A stretch of DNA of 64,000 nucleotides, taken from positions 1-64,000 of the forward strand of contig JACKEV010000010.1 in assembly GCA_020632795.1 (NCBI GenBank), read 5' to 3'. This DNA comes from Alphaproteobacteria bacterium. Its GTDB lineage: Bacteria; Myxococcota_A; UBA796; CAJQPC01. The notes under the pieces were generated by a model. It made no database searches, was not told where the DNA came from, and saw nothing but the letters and a program-made list of their open reading frames with translations. This document shows positions 49,224 to 61,400 of the stretch, piece after piece. The stretch's first letter is position 1; each line of letters begins with the position of its first letter. Position numbers and translations under genes: made by a program.

Positions 49224-50426
49224 CTATTCGTCGGGCGGGGTCCAGGGCTCGGCGCGGGTCGACTCGCCCTCACGCACCGTCTTGCGGATGTAGGCCCGCA
49301 GGAGCTTGTTGCGCTGGGCGCCGTTGACCAGGGCGCGCAGGTCCTCGTAGAGGGTGGGGTCGGTGGCCAGCAGGCCCGCCGTGCCCTCGCCGTTCTCGAT
49401 GGACTCGGCGATGGTCCGCAGGGAGGTGGCCGTGGCGTGCAGGTCCTCCACCATCGCGGCGCGCTCGGGATCGTAGACCAGGGCGTGGACCAGGCTGTCC
49501 TCGCTCTCGATGTCCTTGACGAGCTTCTCCATGGCCTGGGCCACGTCCCCGAGCTGCCGGGCCAGCTCGTCGCCCTGCTCCCCGTAGATGAGGGTGTTGG
49601 CCAGGCCCTCGCCGGTGCGGACCTCGGTGACGATGTTGGACAGCTCGGCGCTGGCGGACTCCAGGTTGCCGACGGTGCGCTTGAGCTGGCGGGCCAGGGC
49701 CTCGTCGTAGACCAGGGCGTGGATGAGGCCGTCGCCCTCCTTGGCCTCGACCAGCAGGGCGTCGATGGAGCTGACCACGTTGGCCAGCGAGGCCTTCGTG
49801 GCGTCCTGGTCGCTGCCCATCGCCAGGTTGACCTTCTTGGAGATGTCCTGGATGTTGGCCAGGACCTCGTTGGCCTGCTTCTGGTACTCGACGAGCTGCA
49901 CCGACTCCTGGACCTGGAGCCAGGACTTGTCGGCCAGGGGCTGGTTGAGGATCTCCTGGGTCTCGCCGGACTCGGGCTCACGCATGACCGACACCGGCAG
50001 GCCCATGGAGAGGCTGACGTACTTGTCGCCCAGCATGCCCTCGGTCTCGATGCGGGCGATGGTGTTCTCGCGGATGCGGGAGGAGAACTTGGTCATCACC
50101 GAGAGGGTGACGTGGATGGCCTTGTTGGGCAGCTCCTCCTGGCCCAGCCGGGGGGTGCCGTCGACGATGGGGGCCTCGTCGAACCGCAGGCGCGGGTCGA
50201 CGTCGTGGAAGACGATCTTGGTGACCTCGCCCACGTCCACGCCCGCGACGCGCACCACCGCGCCCTCGCGCATGCCGCCGACGTCGTCGAAGCCGGCGAA
50301 GAGGGTGTAGCGCTCCTCGAACATGTCCGAGGACCCGCCGAGCATGAACACTGCGAGGGCCCCGAGCACCAGCGTCATGAAGACGAAGATCCCGACCTTC
50401 ACGTCGCGGGCGAAGTCGCGTTCCAC
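49224..50426 (-). CDS. MCE/MlaD-family lipid-transport protein
   Basis: 400 residues. One N-terminal helix (VGIFVFMTLVLGALAVFML) anchors a periplasmic MCE domain (YTLFAGFDDVGGMREGAVVRVAGVDVGEV, ENTIARIETEGMLGDKYVSLSMG). After that come amphipathic helices with repeated phrases (DGLIHALVYDE, DSLVHALVYDP). MCE proteins form rings that carry phospholipids between membranes, usually with an ABC transporter, which fits the membrane protein gene downstream. Confidence 0.88.
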   Translation of the reverse strand: MERDFARDVKVGIFVFMTLVLGALAVFMLGGSSDMFEERYTLFAGFDDVGGMREGAVVRVAGVDVGEVTKIVFHDVDPRLRFDEAPIVDGTPRLGQEELPNKAIHVTLSVMTKFSSRIRENTIARIETEGMLGDKYVSLSMGLPVSVMREPESGETQEILNQPLADKSWLQVQESVQLVEYQKQANEVLANIQDISKKVNLAMGSDQDATKASLANVVSSIDALLVEAKEGDGLIHALVYDEALARQLKRTVGNLESASAELSNIVTEVRTGEGLANTLIYGEQGDELARQLGDVAQAMEKLVKDIESEDSLVHALVYDPERAAMVEDLHATATSLRTIAESIENGEGTAGLLATDPTLYEDLRALVNGAQRNKLLRAYIRKTVREGESTRAEPWTPPDE

Positions 50427-50453
50427 AAGCGCTCCGAAAGTGACCCCCCGATC

Positions 50454-51653
50454 CTAACCGATGGGCGGCGGGAACACCCGCAGCAGGCTCTCCTCGGCGG
50501 GCACCCCCAGGCGGATGGGGTAGCCGTAGTGGCCCGTGCCCCGGTGGACGTACATGCGGTCGGGGCCCCGCGCCCAGAGGCCGTGGTCGGGCATGCCCAT
50601 CAGGCCGGAGACCACCGTCCAGTCCAGCCCCAGGGACACCAGACCCACCTGGCCGCCGTGGGTGTGCCCGGAGAGCACCAGGTCGCCCTCGCCCACCGGG
50701 AGGTCGGGGAAGGCGGTGGGGTCGTGCAGCAGCACCAGGCGCAGCGCCCCGGCCACGCGGGGGTGGCGCGCGCAGAGGGCCGCGAGGTGCGCGCGGCGGT
50801 CCCGCCAGCGGAAGTCCGCGCCCAGGATCTGCACGGGCCCGGCCCCGGTCTGCACCACCACGGCCTCGTCGACCAGGAGGCGCGCCCCGACCGCGGCCAG
50901 CCCGCGGCGGACCTCGTCGAGGGCCTCGTGGTCGTGGTTGCCCAGGCAGGCGAACACCTTGCCCTCGGCCTCGGCCAGCGGGGCCAGCGCGCGGGCCAGC
51001 GCCCCCCTCGACCCGTTGGACTCCATGGTGAGGAAGTCGCCGGTGAGCACGATGAGGTCGGGGTTCTGAGCGACCGCGCGGCTGCATATCCGGGAGAGCT
51101 GGGCCTCGGACATGAAGGGCCCGAGGTGGGGGTCGGTGATCTGCACGATGCGCAGCGGTCGGTCGCCCTCGGGGGCCCGGCCCCGGGGCCAGCGCTGGAG
51201 GTCGTCCGCGTAGCCGCGGTCGAGGGCCAGGTCCACGGTCTCGACGCGGGGCACCAGGGAGCGGTAGAGCCCGGTCAGCGCGACCGCCCAGGGCAGCCAG
51301 GCCGCCGGGGGGTCGAAGCCCAGCGCCGCCAGCGTCGCCCAGGGCAGGGCCAGCAGGCTGCCCGCCCAGAACCAGGACCCCGGCACGCTGACCAGGGCCC
51401 GGTAGGCCACCCCCCGCAGCCGGGGGTCGGCGAGCAGCACGAAGTGCAGCAGAGTCGCAGCTTGTAGATAGATCGCGACGATCTGCAGCGCGCCGGGCAG
51501 CAGCGGGTAGACCAGCGCCGCGCTGGCGGTGTGCAGGCCGAGCATGACGGCGGCGAACACAGCGTACAGGCGGCCACGGCGCAGGAACGCCCGCGCCACG
51601 ACCGCGAGGACACCGACAAAGGAGAGGAGCGCGAAGGCGGTGGAGGAGAGCAT
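50454..51653 (-). CDS. membrane-bound metallophosphoesterase
   Basis: 399 residues. About four N-terminal hydrophobic helices (residues 5-140) precede a metallophosphoesterase domain: ITDPHLGP (D-x-H), LIVLTGDFLT, FACLGNHDH, VLLHDPTAFPD and VLSGHTHGGQ complete the binuclear metal site. It is related to YkuE/YaeI-type enzymes; the substrate may be a lipid headgroup. GGGAGC lies before the chosen ATG; a GTG 18 nt upstream is possible. Confidence 0.85.
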   Translation of the reverse strand: MLSSTAFALLSFVGVLAVVARAFLRRGRLYAVFAAVMLGLHTASAALVYPLLPGALQIVAIYLQAATLLHFVLLADPRLRGVAYRALVSVPGSWFWAGSLLALPWATLAALGFDPPAAWLPWAVALTGLYRSLVPRVETVDLALDRGYADDLQRWPRGRAPEGDRPLRIVQITDPHLGPFMSEAQLSRICSRAVAQNPDLIVLTGDFLTMESNGSRGALARALAPLAEAEGKVFACLGNHDHEALDEVRRGLAAVGARLLVDEAVVVQTGAGPVQILGADFRWRDRRAHLAALCARHPRVAGALRLVLLHDPTAFPDLPVGEGDLVLSGHTHGGQVGLVSLGLDWTVVSGLMGMPDHGLWARGPDRMYVHRGTGHYGYPIRLGVPAEESLLRVFPPPIG

Positions 51654-51701
51654 GCTGCTCCCTGTAGTCACCGAATCCCCAGCGTCACCTCCTTGGGCGG
51701 A

Positions 51702-52376
51702 TCAGCGACGGGGGGTCTCCACCAGGACGGGGGTGTTGAAGACCCCGTCGTCGGACCCGCTCAGCGCCGCCGGAGAGCCGGCCTCCACCACGATGTCCCG
51801 CAGCAGGATCTCGCTGGACCCATGCTGGCTCTCGGGGCTGGACCACAGCTCGAAGATGCTCCGGGCGTCGCCCCCGACGCGGGGCATGCCGCGGCCGAGG
51901 GAGTCGACCTCGCGATAGAAGCCGACCTCGTCGCGCTCGGTGAGCCCCAGGATCGCCAGGCGGTTGACCGCCTGGGCCGGCTCGCGGGGGTCGGGGTTGT
52001 AGACGAAGTCGAAGAAGAACACCCGCCCGCTGAGGAAGCGGACCTCGAAGCCCTGACGCCGACGGCCATACACGCCCGTGACGCCCATCACCGGGTTGTG
52101 GACCCGCAGCGCGTGCGCGCCGGAGAGCGAGACGCCTTCGGTCGTCGCGGTCGGCGGGCCGAGCAGCTCGAGCTGCAGCGTGCTGGGGATGGCGACCGGC
52201 GGGCTGACGGCGCCGCCCGGGAGGCGGATCCGGCTCGGCAGCTCGTAGTACGCGGCGCCGGCCGTCGAGATGTAGGCGATCGCGGCCACATCCCAGCGTC
52301 GGATCAGCTCGAGGCCGTCCTCGTCGCCGGGGTTGATGGGGGTCTGGGCGGCGGGGTTGTCGTTTCGGCTCGTCAT
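51702..52376 (-). CDS. hypothetical protein
   Basis: 224 residues without signal peptide from the chosen ATG (GAGGGA ahead of it). The central part is β-rich and aromatic (VRFLSGRVFFFDFVYNPDPREP, NRLAILGLTERDEVGFYREVD). No family was recognised. It is divergent from murJ, 95 bp apart, and stands apart from the metallophosphoesterase. Confidence 0.5.
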   Translation of the reverse strand: MTSRNDNPAAQTPINPGDEDGLELIRRWDVAAIAYISTAGAAYYELPSRIRLPGGAVSPPVAIPSTLQLELLGPPTATTEGVSLSGAHALRVHNPVMGVTGVYGRRRQGFEVRFLSGRVFFFDFVYNPDPREPAQAVNRLAILGLTERDEVGFYREVDSLGRGMPRVGGDARSIFELWSSPESQHGSSEILLRDIVVEAGSPAALSGSDDGVFNTPVLVETPRR

Positions 52377-52471
52377 GGAATCCCTCGGGGTGGAGTCATT
52401 CGCCCTGAAGCGTAGCGCGACCACCCGTCCCGGGCACGGGGCTTGCATCCCCTCGACCCCATCGCTACGAG

Positions 52472-54022
52472 GTGCGGGTGTCGCGTCGAATCGGCATCGC
52501 CTCCCTGATCTGGGGGGTCAGCATCCTCCTCTCACGGGTCATCGGGCTCGTGCGGGAGGCCGTGATCGGGCGCGTCCTGGGCGGGGGGGCCGAGGCCGAC
52601 GTCTACTGGTCGGCGTTCGTGCTGCCGGACTTCCTGAACTACCTGCTGGCCGGCGGCGCGCTCACCATCGTCTTCATCCCCATCTTCGGCCGCGCCCTGG
52701 CCCAGGATCGGGAGGACGAGGGCTGGCACATCTTCTCGACGATCTTCAACTTCGCGCTGATCGTCCTGGGGCTGACCACCGCCGCGCTCATGGTCGTCAC
52801 CCCCCAGCTCGTGCCGATCATCGCCCCGGGCTTCGACGAGGCCCAGCTCGCCCAGCTCGCCCGGCTCACCCGCATCGTGCTCCCCGGGCAGATCTTCCAC
52901 ATCCTGGGGGGATTGCTGTCCTCGGTGCTCCAGGCCCGGGACGAGCACCGCTACCCGGCTTTCGCGCCGCTGGGCTACACCGGCTGCATCGTGGGCTTCG
53001 GCCTGGCGCTGGGGCCGCTGCTCGGGGCGGAGGCCTTCGCCTGGGGCGTGCTGGTGGGCTCGATCGTGGGGCCGTTCGGCATCCCGCTCGTGGGCTGCCT
53101 GCGCACCCGGCTGGGGTGGCGGCCGGTCATGGACCTGCGGCACCCCGACTTCCGGCGCTACTTCTTCCTGTCGCTGCCGATCATGGTGGCGTTCTCGGTG
53201 GTCGTCGTGGACGACTGGCTGCTCAAGCGCTTCGGCAGCCTGGCCGGCGAAGGCGTGGTCAGCCGGCTCCAGTACGCGAAGACCCTGATGAAGGTGCCGA
53301 TGGGCGTATTCGGCCTGGCCACGGGGGCGGCGGCCTACCCCACGCTCACCCGCCTGGTCGCCCAGGGCCGGAACGGCGAGGCCTACGCGACCCTGGTGGG
53401 GGCCTGCCGGATGATGCTGGTGCTGGCCTTCGCCGCCCAGGCCGCCTTCACCGTGGCCGGCGCGGACATCGCCACGGTGATCTGGGGAACGCGCCGCTTC
53501 TCCGAGGCCCAGCTCGACGAGATCGGGCTGTTCACCGGGGCTTTCTGCCTCGGGCTGGGGGCCTGGGCGGCCCAGGGTCTCATCGCGCGGGGCTTCTACG
53601 CCCGGCAGCAGACCTGGCTGCCCAGCGTGGTGGGCTCTGTGGTGGTGGTGGTGGCCTTTCCGGTGTACGCCGCGCTGGGGGAGCGTATGGGCGGGCTGGG
53701 GCTGGGGCTGGCCTCCTCGGCGGCGATCACGGTGTACACCACGGCGCTGGCGATCATGTTGCGTCGCAACATGGCCGAGCCAGGGGCTCCCCGGATCGCA
53801 GATCTGGTGGTCCGCATGACCCCAGCGGTGGCCCTGGGCGTCGCAGGGGGCTTCGCTTTGGACCGGACGTTGAGCCTGCCCGCGCTGGCCCAGGGCGCCC
53901 TGACGGGCGGGCTGGCGCTGGTGATCTGCCTCGCCGTCGCGCGCCTGCTGGGGGTGCCCGAGGTCGCCCGGGTGGTGTCGCTGGTGGGGGGCAAGGTGGC
54001 CCGCAAGCTCGGTCGAGGCTGA
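52472..54022 (+). CDS. murJ: lipid II flippase
   Basis: 516 residues with about fourteen helices of the MOP exporter superfamily. VSILLSRVIGLVREAVIGRVLG is the family's N-terminal signature with the key arginines, then LPDFLNYLLAGGALTIVFIPIF, and GLATGAAAYPTLTRL in the middle. It turns lipid II over for peptidoglycan building. Two in-frame GTG codons (52472, 52478) could start it. Confidence 0.9.
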   Translation: MRVSRRIGIASLIWGVSILLSRVIGLVREAVIGRVLGGGAEADVYWSAFVLPDFLNYLLAGGALTIVFIPIFGRALAQDREDEGWHIFSTIFNFALIVLGLTTAALMVVTPQLVPIIAPGFDEAQLAQLARLTRIVLPGQIFHILGGLLSSVLQARDEHRYPAFAPLGYTGCIVGFGLALGPLLGAEAFAWGVLVGSIVGPFGIPLVGCLRTRLGWRPVMDLRHPDFRRYFFLSLPIMVAFSVVVVDDWLLKRFGSLAGEGVVSRLQYAKTLMKVPMGVFGLATGAAAYPTLTRLVAQGRNGEAYATLVGACRMMLVLAFAAQAAFTVAGADIATVIWGTRRFSEAQLDEIGLFTGAFCLGLGAWAAQGLIARGFYARQQTWLPSVVGSVVVVVAFPVYAALGERMGGLGLGLASSAAITVYTTALAIMLRRNMAEPGAPRIADLVVRMTPAVALGVAGGFALDRTLSLPALAQGALTGGLALVICLAVARLLGVPEVARVVSLVGGKVARKLGRG

Positions 54023-54174
54023 GAAGCCGCAGGCGACGCGAAAACGACGGGCCGCGTACGGGAACCGTGCGGACGCCCCTCAGACTCGTTATTTATCCCG
54101 GGAGAATGATTCCCCCGAGCGGGTGACGACACACGTCCGTAAGAAAACCACGTCACCCCCTTTGAAGCCAAGCT

Positions 54175-55640
54175 ATGACGCAGTACACTTCAGCCATGAC
54201 CCCACCGGATGGCTCCGGCACGTCGCTCTTCGACGGCGCGTTTCAGGATTCTGACGCCCAGGGGCTCGATCTGGGCCTGGGATCGGCACCCCCGGAGTCG
54301 TCCGCGCCGCCGCTCGACGACGACGACTCCACCGCCACCATCATCACGGAGGCGGATCCCGACACCGTCGCCCGCCCTCTGGCCGAGCCCATCGACGGCC
54401 ACCTGCCCCGCGTGCTCTCCCGCCAGTGCAAGGCCGAGCGGGCCAAGGATCCGCCCCAGACCTACAGCGGTCGCCCCCACAGCGCCGCGCAGATCCTGCT
54501 GGAGCGCGCCGACCGCCGCCGGCCGGTCGCGGTGACCTTCACCGACCGGGACGGCGCCAGCACCCGGGTCGTCCTCGGCCAGGGCCGCCTGCTGGCCTGC
54601 CACCGCTTCCCCCAGGACCCCAACCGGGACAGCGTCGCCGACCGCATGCGCAAGGCCGGCTCCCTGGACATCCCCACCTGGAAGGCCGTGCGCCAGGAGC
54701 ACGAAGAGACCGGAAAGCCCTTCGAGGTGCTGCTGGCCGACCGCGTCGACAAGCGCCTGATGGGCGTGGCGATGCGCGAGGTCATGCAGGAGACCCTGGA
54801 GCGCTGCTTCTGCTCCCGCTCCCTGGAGACCCGCGTGGACCCGGCGTCGTCGCTGCTGCGCGAGCTGGTGCCCCTGCCGGTCCCCCTCACCCGGGCCTGC
54901 TACCGCGCCCTTCTGGCCGCCGCCGAGGAGTTCCAGCCCGACCTGCTCAAGAAGGGCCTGGCCGGTTACCGCGACCACCACGTCATCCGGGTGGAGCCGC
55001 CCCCGCTGGACGCCAACACCCTCGGCCTGGACGAGGTCGAGCGCCGCTTCTGGGAGGTCAGCATCGATCAGCCGGTGCAGATCACCCACCTCCTCAAGAT
55101 CAGCGCGCTGGGGCAGGCCCAGACCCTGCGCACCCTCTACGCCCTGCTCTGGCTGGGCATGATCCAGCTCCAGGCCAACTATGTGCCCCCCGACGCCGAG
55201 CTGCTGGGGCCCATCCGGAACGCCTGGTCGCGCATGCAGGGCGCGAGCCCCTACGACGTGCTGCAGGTCCACTGGACCGCGCTGCCCGCCGAGATCGAGA
55301 AGGGCTACCAGAAGCAGGTCCGCCGCTGGCAGACGGCCGAGTCCCCGCCCCAGGTCACCGAAGCCTTCGACGACCTGCGGGACCAGATCCTGCGCAAGGT
55401 GCGCAAGGCCTACCGCTACCTCTCCGACGACCGTCGTCGCCGGAGAGGTAGCGGGTCAAGCACATCGGCGAGGCCCAGATGATCACCAGCGCGGACCTGT
55501 CCCATCAGCAGGCGCGCATGGAGGTCTTCCGCAAGGACTGGGACGAGGCCCTGCGCCTGGCCACCGTCGCGGTCGACCTCGACCCCACCAACCGCGAGTA
55601 CCGCGCCCTGCTGGCCAAGGTGATGCGCCGGGAGCGCTGA
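54175..55640 (+). pseudogene. DUF4388/J-domain-like protein, frameshifted near the 3' end
   Basis: The intact frame runs from ATG 54175 for about 420 codons: an acidic start, a DUF4388-like domain (about 80-260), and a degenerate J-domain (SPYDVLQVHWTALPAEIEKGYQK) ending YRYLSDDRRR. The natural continuation, KHIGEAQMITSADLS to AKVMRRER (a TPR-like tail ending at 55640), is in another frame, so the original frame ends at a foreign-looking tail near 55482. The break coincides with a 14-bp inverted repeat (55413-55454). Either a recent mutation or an assembly/sequencing error explains it; if it is an error, the gene is intact and about 488 residues long. Confidence 0.7.
55413..55454. repeat. quasi-palindrome at the frameshift
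   Basis: CCGCTACCTCTCCG (55413-55426) recurs as its exact reverse complement at 55441-55454, with ACGAC/GTCGT also paired inside. The second arm replaces the expected coding bases, which suggests copying from the first arm by template switching. Confidence 0.85.
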
Positions 55641-55676
55641 CGGGCCGCGCGGACGGATTCGGGTTACCTCGCCGCG

Positions 55677-56396
55677 GTGAACGCGCTCATCACCGGCTCC
55701 TCCCGCGGCATCGGCGCCGCCATCGCGGTCCGCCTCGCTCGATATGGCGGCCGCATCGTCATCAACTACCTGCGCAACCAGGCCGCCGCCGAGGCGGTCG
55801 CGCAGCGGGTCTCCGACGCGGGCGCCGAGCCCGTGCTCGTGCAGGCCGACGTGCGGAACCCCCGCGACCTCGAGCTGCTCGCCGGGCAGCTCGATCGGGT
55901 GGACGCGCTGATCCACAACGCCGCCATCGGCGTGCTCAAGCCCTTCGACAAGATCCGGCCCAGCCACTGGGATCTCACGCTGGAGTCCTCAGCGCGGCCG
56001 TTCTGGCTCCTCACCCGCCTCTGCGTCGACCGGCTGCCCCGCGGGGCGTCGGTGATCGGGCTCTCCTCGCTGGGCGGGCGCAGCTACGTGCCCGGCTACG
56101 TGGCGATGGGCGCGGCAAAAGGGGCGATGGAGGCCATGACCCGTCAGCTCGCCGTGGAGCTGGCCCCGCGGGGGGTCCGGGTCAACACGGTCTGCGGGGG
56201 CCTGGTGGACACCGACGCCCTCGACCACTTCCCCGACCGCGATCGCATGGTCGCCGCCGCCCGCGAGCTGACCCCGTTCGGCCGCCTGGGCACCGCCGAC
56301 GACATCGCCCAGGCCGTCGAGCTGCTCCTGCTGCCCCAGGCCTCCTGGATCACCGGCCAGGTCATCGTGGCCGACGGGGGGCTCTCCATCGTCTGA
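55677..56396 (+). CDS. fabL: enoyl-ACP reductase FabL-like (short-chain dehydrogenase)
   Basis: 239 residues of the SDR fold. NALITGSSRGIGAAIAVRLARYGG binds NAD(P)H. The active site is Y141-x6-K148 (YVAMGAAK); the wide Tyr-Lys spacing, together with VDTDALDHFPDRDRM, is the mark of FabL, which carries out the last reduction in fatty-acid elongation and resists triclosan. The GTG start has a weak ribosome site. Confidence 0.8.
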   Translation: MNALITGSSRGIGAAIAVRLARYGGRIVINYLRNQAAAEAVAQRVSDAGAEPVLVQADVRNPRDLELLAGQLDRVDALIHNAAIGVLKPFDKIRPSHWDLTLESSARPFWLLTRLCVDRLPRGASVIGLSSLGGRSYVPGYVAMGAAKGAMEAMTRQLAVELAPRGVRVNTVCGGLVDTDALDHFPDRDRMVAAARELTPFGRLGTADDIAQAVELLLLPQASWITGQVIVADGGLSIV

Positions 56397-56452
56397 GGCC
56401 CCTTGCCGTCTGGCGGGTTGTGTGCAGCTTGTCAGGAATCACGGGAGGCCCG

Positions 56453-57043
56453 ATGCCGGATCAGGACAACGCCCAGGACACCCAGCCCGAGGACGAGCGG
56501 GACTTCGGCCGCGGGGCGCAGGACTTCTTCAAGCGCTTCAAGGTGGAGATCGACCCCGACTCGATCGACGACTCCCTGCGCGAGATGGGCACCCGCATCC
56601 GGGGCCTGTACGACCAGGGGCGCTACACCAAGGTCCGGGTGAGCTACCGGGGCAAGCAGATCGGCCCGGACATCCCGATGGCCGTGTTCCTGGCGGGCGA
56701 GGTCGCCAGCTTCTGGTGGGCGGGCCCCATGCGCGCGGTCCTGCTCAACCTGGGCATCCGCACCTTCATCGAGGTCGAGCTGGTCCACGAGGCCGACGGC
56801 GTGGTGCGCCAGGGGGTCGATCTCTACATGGAGGGTGAGGTCGACGCCGCCGAGGAGCGCTATCGCATGGCGCTCAAGATGCGCCCCAGCGACACCGCCG
56901 CCCTCTACAACCTGGGCGTGCTGCTGCGGGTGACGGGCCGCAAGGATGAGTCCCTGGACTGCTTCCGCCGCGCCGCCACCGACGAGGAGCACCCCGACGG
57001 CGCCCGCGCGCGGGAGACCCTCGGCCGCATGGGCGAGGCCTGA
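56453..57043 (+). CDS. TPR-containing protein
   Basis: 196 residues. After an acidic start comes a segment (RYTKVRVSYRGKQIGPDIPMAVFLAGEVASFWW) that resembles DUF4342-like membrane-associated domains. Then two TPR units follow (VDLYMEGEVDAAEERYRMALKMRPSDTAALYNLGVLLRVTGRKDESLDCFRRA). TPRs bind partner proteins. GGGAGG precedes the ATG. It follows fabL by 56 bp. Confidence 0.7.
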   Translation: MPDQDNAQDTQPEDERDFGRGAQDFFKRFKVEIDPDSIDDSLREMGTRIRGLYDQGRYTKVRVSYRGKQIGPDIPMAVFLAGEVASFWWAGPMRAVLLNLGIRTFIEVELVHEADGVVRQGVDLYMEGEVDAAEERYRMALKMRPSDTAALYNLGVLLRVTGRKDESLDCFRRAATDEEHPDGARARETLGRMGEA

Positions 57044-57245
57044 TCCGCTCCCCCCGGGCGCCGGCTCCATCGCCCCCGAACCGCCCGTCGCGCCGCGCCC
57101 GCGCCGCGACGGATGACCGCCCACCAAAGACGGCCCGGCGGTTCCGCCACGTTCGCCGCTGATCCCGATGGCGCGGACATTTCCTGGTGGGCCCTTCCCG
57201 TAGTCTCCGATCGGATCGCGCTCCCCTCGGGGACAGGAAGGACCC

Positions 57246-59372
<2,127 letters not shown>

Positions 59373-59380
59373 CGCAGACG

Positions 59381-60748
59381 GTGCGAGCCCTCCTCATCCC
59401 CATCGGTTCCCACGGTGACATCGCCCCGATGGTCGCGCTGGGGACGGCCCTGGTCGACGCCGGCCACGAGGTCCGCATGCTCGGCTCGCCGAACGGCAAG
59501 GCCTTCGCCGAGGAGCACGGCCTGCGCTTCGACCCCCTGGGCCTGGACATCCACGACTGGTTCCGCAACCACGCCGAGTTCGTGCAGGACCGCCCCCTGG
59601 CCACGTTCCTGTCGATGAGCCAGGAGGTGAACGCCCAGGTCCGTCTGCACGTCCAGGAGATGAAGCGCCACGGGGAGTGGGCCGATATCTTCGTGGGCGG
59701 TGGGGTGCTGCACGCCGCCGCCTCGGTGGCCGAGGCCTTCGGCAAGCCCTACCGCTACATCGCGTACTGCGCCCAGATCGTGCCCTCCCGGCTGCACGCG
59801 CCCTACGTCGTGCCCTTCCAGCGGCTGCCGGGCTGGGCGAACCTGCTGAGCTGGCAGCTGATGGACCTCGTGCTGCTGGCCGGCGCGGCCCCGGCCCTGA
59901 ACCGCGTGCGCCGCGAGTTGCTGGACCTGGACCCGGTGTGGCGCATCACCAACCAGGTCACCCCGCGCGGCAGCGTGATCCTGGCGGTCAACCCGGACCT
60001 CGCGCCCACCCCCTACGACCACGACCCCGACCTGCGGGTGACCGGCTTCCTGCACCTCCCCCAGTCCGGCCCGCTGCCCGACGACGTCGACGCCTTCATC
60101 GAGGCCGGCTCCCCGCCGGTCTACATCGGCTTTGGCAGCACCACCGACCACCGGGCCGAGCAGACCACCGACCTGCTGGTCCAGGCCGTCGAGCAGGCGG
60201 GGGCGCGGGCCCTCATCGCCCACGGCTGGGCCGGGCTGGCCCAGGGCAGCCTCCCGTCGAGCTGCCTGGCGGTGGGGCCGCTGCCGCACGCCGTGCTGTT
60301 TCCACGGCTGTCCGGCGTCATCCACCACGGCAGCTCCGGCACGACCGCGACCGCCGCGCTGGCGGGGCGCCCCCAGCTCATCGTGCCCCACCTCCTCGAC
60401 CAGTTCTACTGGGGCAAGCACGTCCAGCGGGTGGGCCTGGGCCCGCGCCCCATCCGCCGACGCCTGTTGAACTCGAAGAACCTCTCCGCGGCCATCCGGC
60501 AGCTCGTCGACGACGACGCGATGAAGACCCGCGCGCGGATCTTCGGGGAGCGCATGCAACAGCGGGACGGGCGGGCCGAGGCGGTCAAGGCCCTCGAGGA
60601 GGCGGTCTACGGCCGCCCTTTCGTCCGCCCGATTGAGGCAAAGCGCGAGGCTGCGCTGTCCCCGCCCAGCCCCGCCGAGATCGCCGCGCGGCTGGCCGAG
60701 CTCCCGCTGAGGGGCTCGCAGCCGGACACCATCTCCCTGGGAGACTGA
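59381..60748 (+). CDS. UGT-type glycosyltransferase (GT1)
   Basis: 455 residues. The N-terminus RALLIPIGSHGDIAPMVALGTALVDAGHEV is the acceptor domain of GT1 enzymes such as sterol 3β-glucosyltransferases; VYIGFGSTTDH and VIHHGSSGTTATAALAGRPQLIVPHLLDQFYWGKHVQRVGLG form the UDP-sugar domain. The likely acceptor is a lipid, sterol or polyketide. GTG start 9 bp after the preceding stop. A 60-residue polar tail is added at the end. Confidence 0.88.
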   Translation: MRALLIPIGSHGDIAPMVALGTALVDAGHEVRMLGSPNGKAFAEEHGLRFDPLGLDIHDWFRNHAEFVQDRPLATFLSMSQEVNAQVRLHVQEMKRHGEWADIFVGGGVLHAAASVAEAFGKPYRYIAYCAQIVPSRLHAPYVVPFQRLPGWANLLSWQLMDLVLLAGAAPALNRVRRELLDLDPVWRITNQVTPRGSVILAVNPDLAPTPYDHDPDLRVTGFLHLPQSGPLPDDVDAFIEAGSPPVYIGFGSTTDHRAEQTTDLLVQAVEQAGARALIAHGWAGLAQGSLPSSCLAVGPLPHAVLFPRLSGVIHHGSSGTTATAALAGRPQLIVPHLLDQFYWGKHVQRVGLGPRPIRRRLLNSKNLSAAIRQLVDDDAMKTRARIFGERMQQRDGRAEAVKALEEAVYGRPFVRPIEAKREAALSPPSPAEIAARLAELPLRGSQPDTISLGD

Positions 60749-60754
60749 AGGGGG

Positions 60755-61327
60755 TCAGGCCCAGAGGCTGCCGAGAGGCAGGACGACGGCGTCGAAGGGC
60801 TCGGCGCGGACCTCGGCGTCGCCGATGTGGACGCCCAGCAGCAGCCATCCCTGCTCGGTGTGGCGGAAGACCTCGAGCGTGCGGGCGATGGGGTCGACCA
60901 ACCAGGCCCAGCGCACCCCGGCCTGCCCATAGATCGGCAGCTTGCGGGCCCGGTCCAGAGGCGCGGTGGACGGGGAGAGCACCTCGCAGATCCAGTCCGG
61001 GGGCAGCGTGAACGCCGCACTGTCGGGCAGCTCGGGCATGCGCTCCTTGCGCCACGCCGCGATGTCCGGAACAAGCACCACGCTACGCGGAGCCGGATCG
61101 CCCAGATGCAGCTCCGGCTCGTCGAGGACCCACCACCCCCCGGGGCCGCCGTCCCCGAAGTCGAAGGGCCCACCGAGACGGGCACCCAGACGTGAAGACG
61201 CCAGACCATGACGCGGCGCAGGCCGCGGGCTGGTGTACAGCTCCCCGGCGATCAGCTCCGCCACCAGATGCTCCGGGACCTCCAGCAGCGTGTCGTAGGT
61301 GGCCCGCTTCAGCGCAGTCTTTCCCAT
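60755..61327 (-). CDS. Uma2-family (DUF820) putative endonuclease
   Basis: 190 residues of the PD-(D/E)xK superfamily. The family order is clear: YDTLLEVPEHLVAELIAGELY, VLVPDIAAWRKERMPE (catalytic Asp), ICEVLSPSTAPLDRARKLPIYGQAGVRWAWLVDPIARTLEVF (Glu, Ser, Lys and the VDP end). Uma2 proteins are very common but their target is unknown. It is convergent with the glycosyltransferase (6 bp). Confidence 0.88.
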   Translation of the reverse strand: MGKTALKRATYDTLLEVPEHLVAELIAGELYTSPRPAPRHGLASSRLGARLGGPFDFGDGGPGGWWVLDEPELHLGDPAPRSVVLVPDIAAWRKERMPELPDSAAFTLPPDWICEVLSPSTAPLDRARKLPIYGQAGVRWAWLVDPIARTLEVFRHTEQGWLLLGVHIGDAEVRAEPFDAVVLPLGSLWA

Positions 61328-61400
61328 GATGGGATCATAACCTCGGCGTCGTGTTTGGGGGATCCGGCGAGGATTCCCACCATGCCCCCAAGGAGTGCAC

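Noticed and set aside
47631..51467. A 1278-codon plus-strand open frame
   Set aside because: Complement of the ABC exporter, MCE and metallophosphoesterase genes; composition is typical of a shadow frame.
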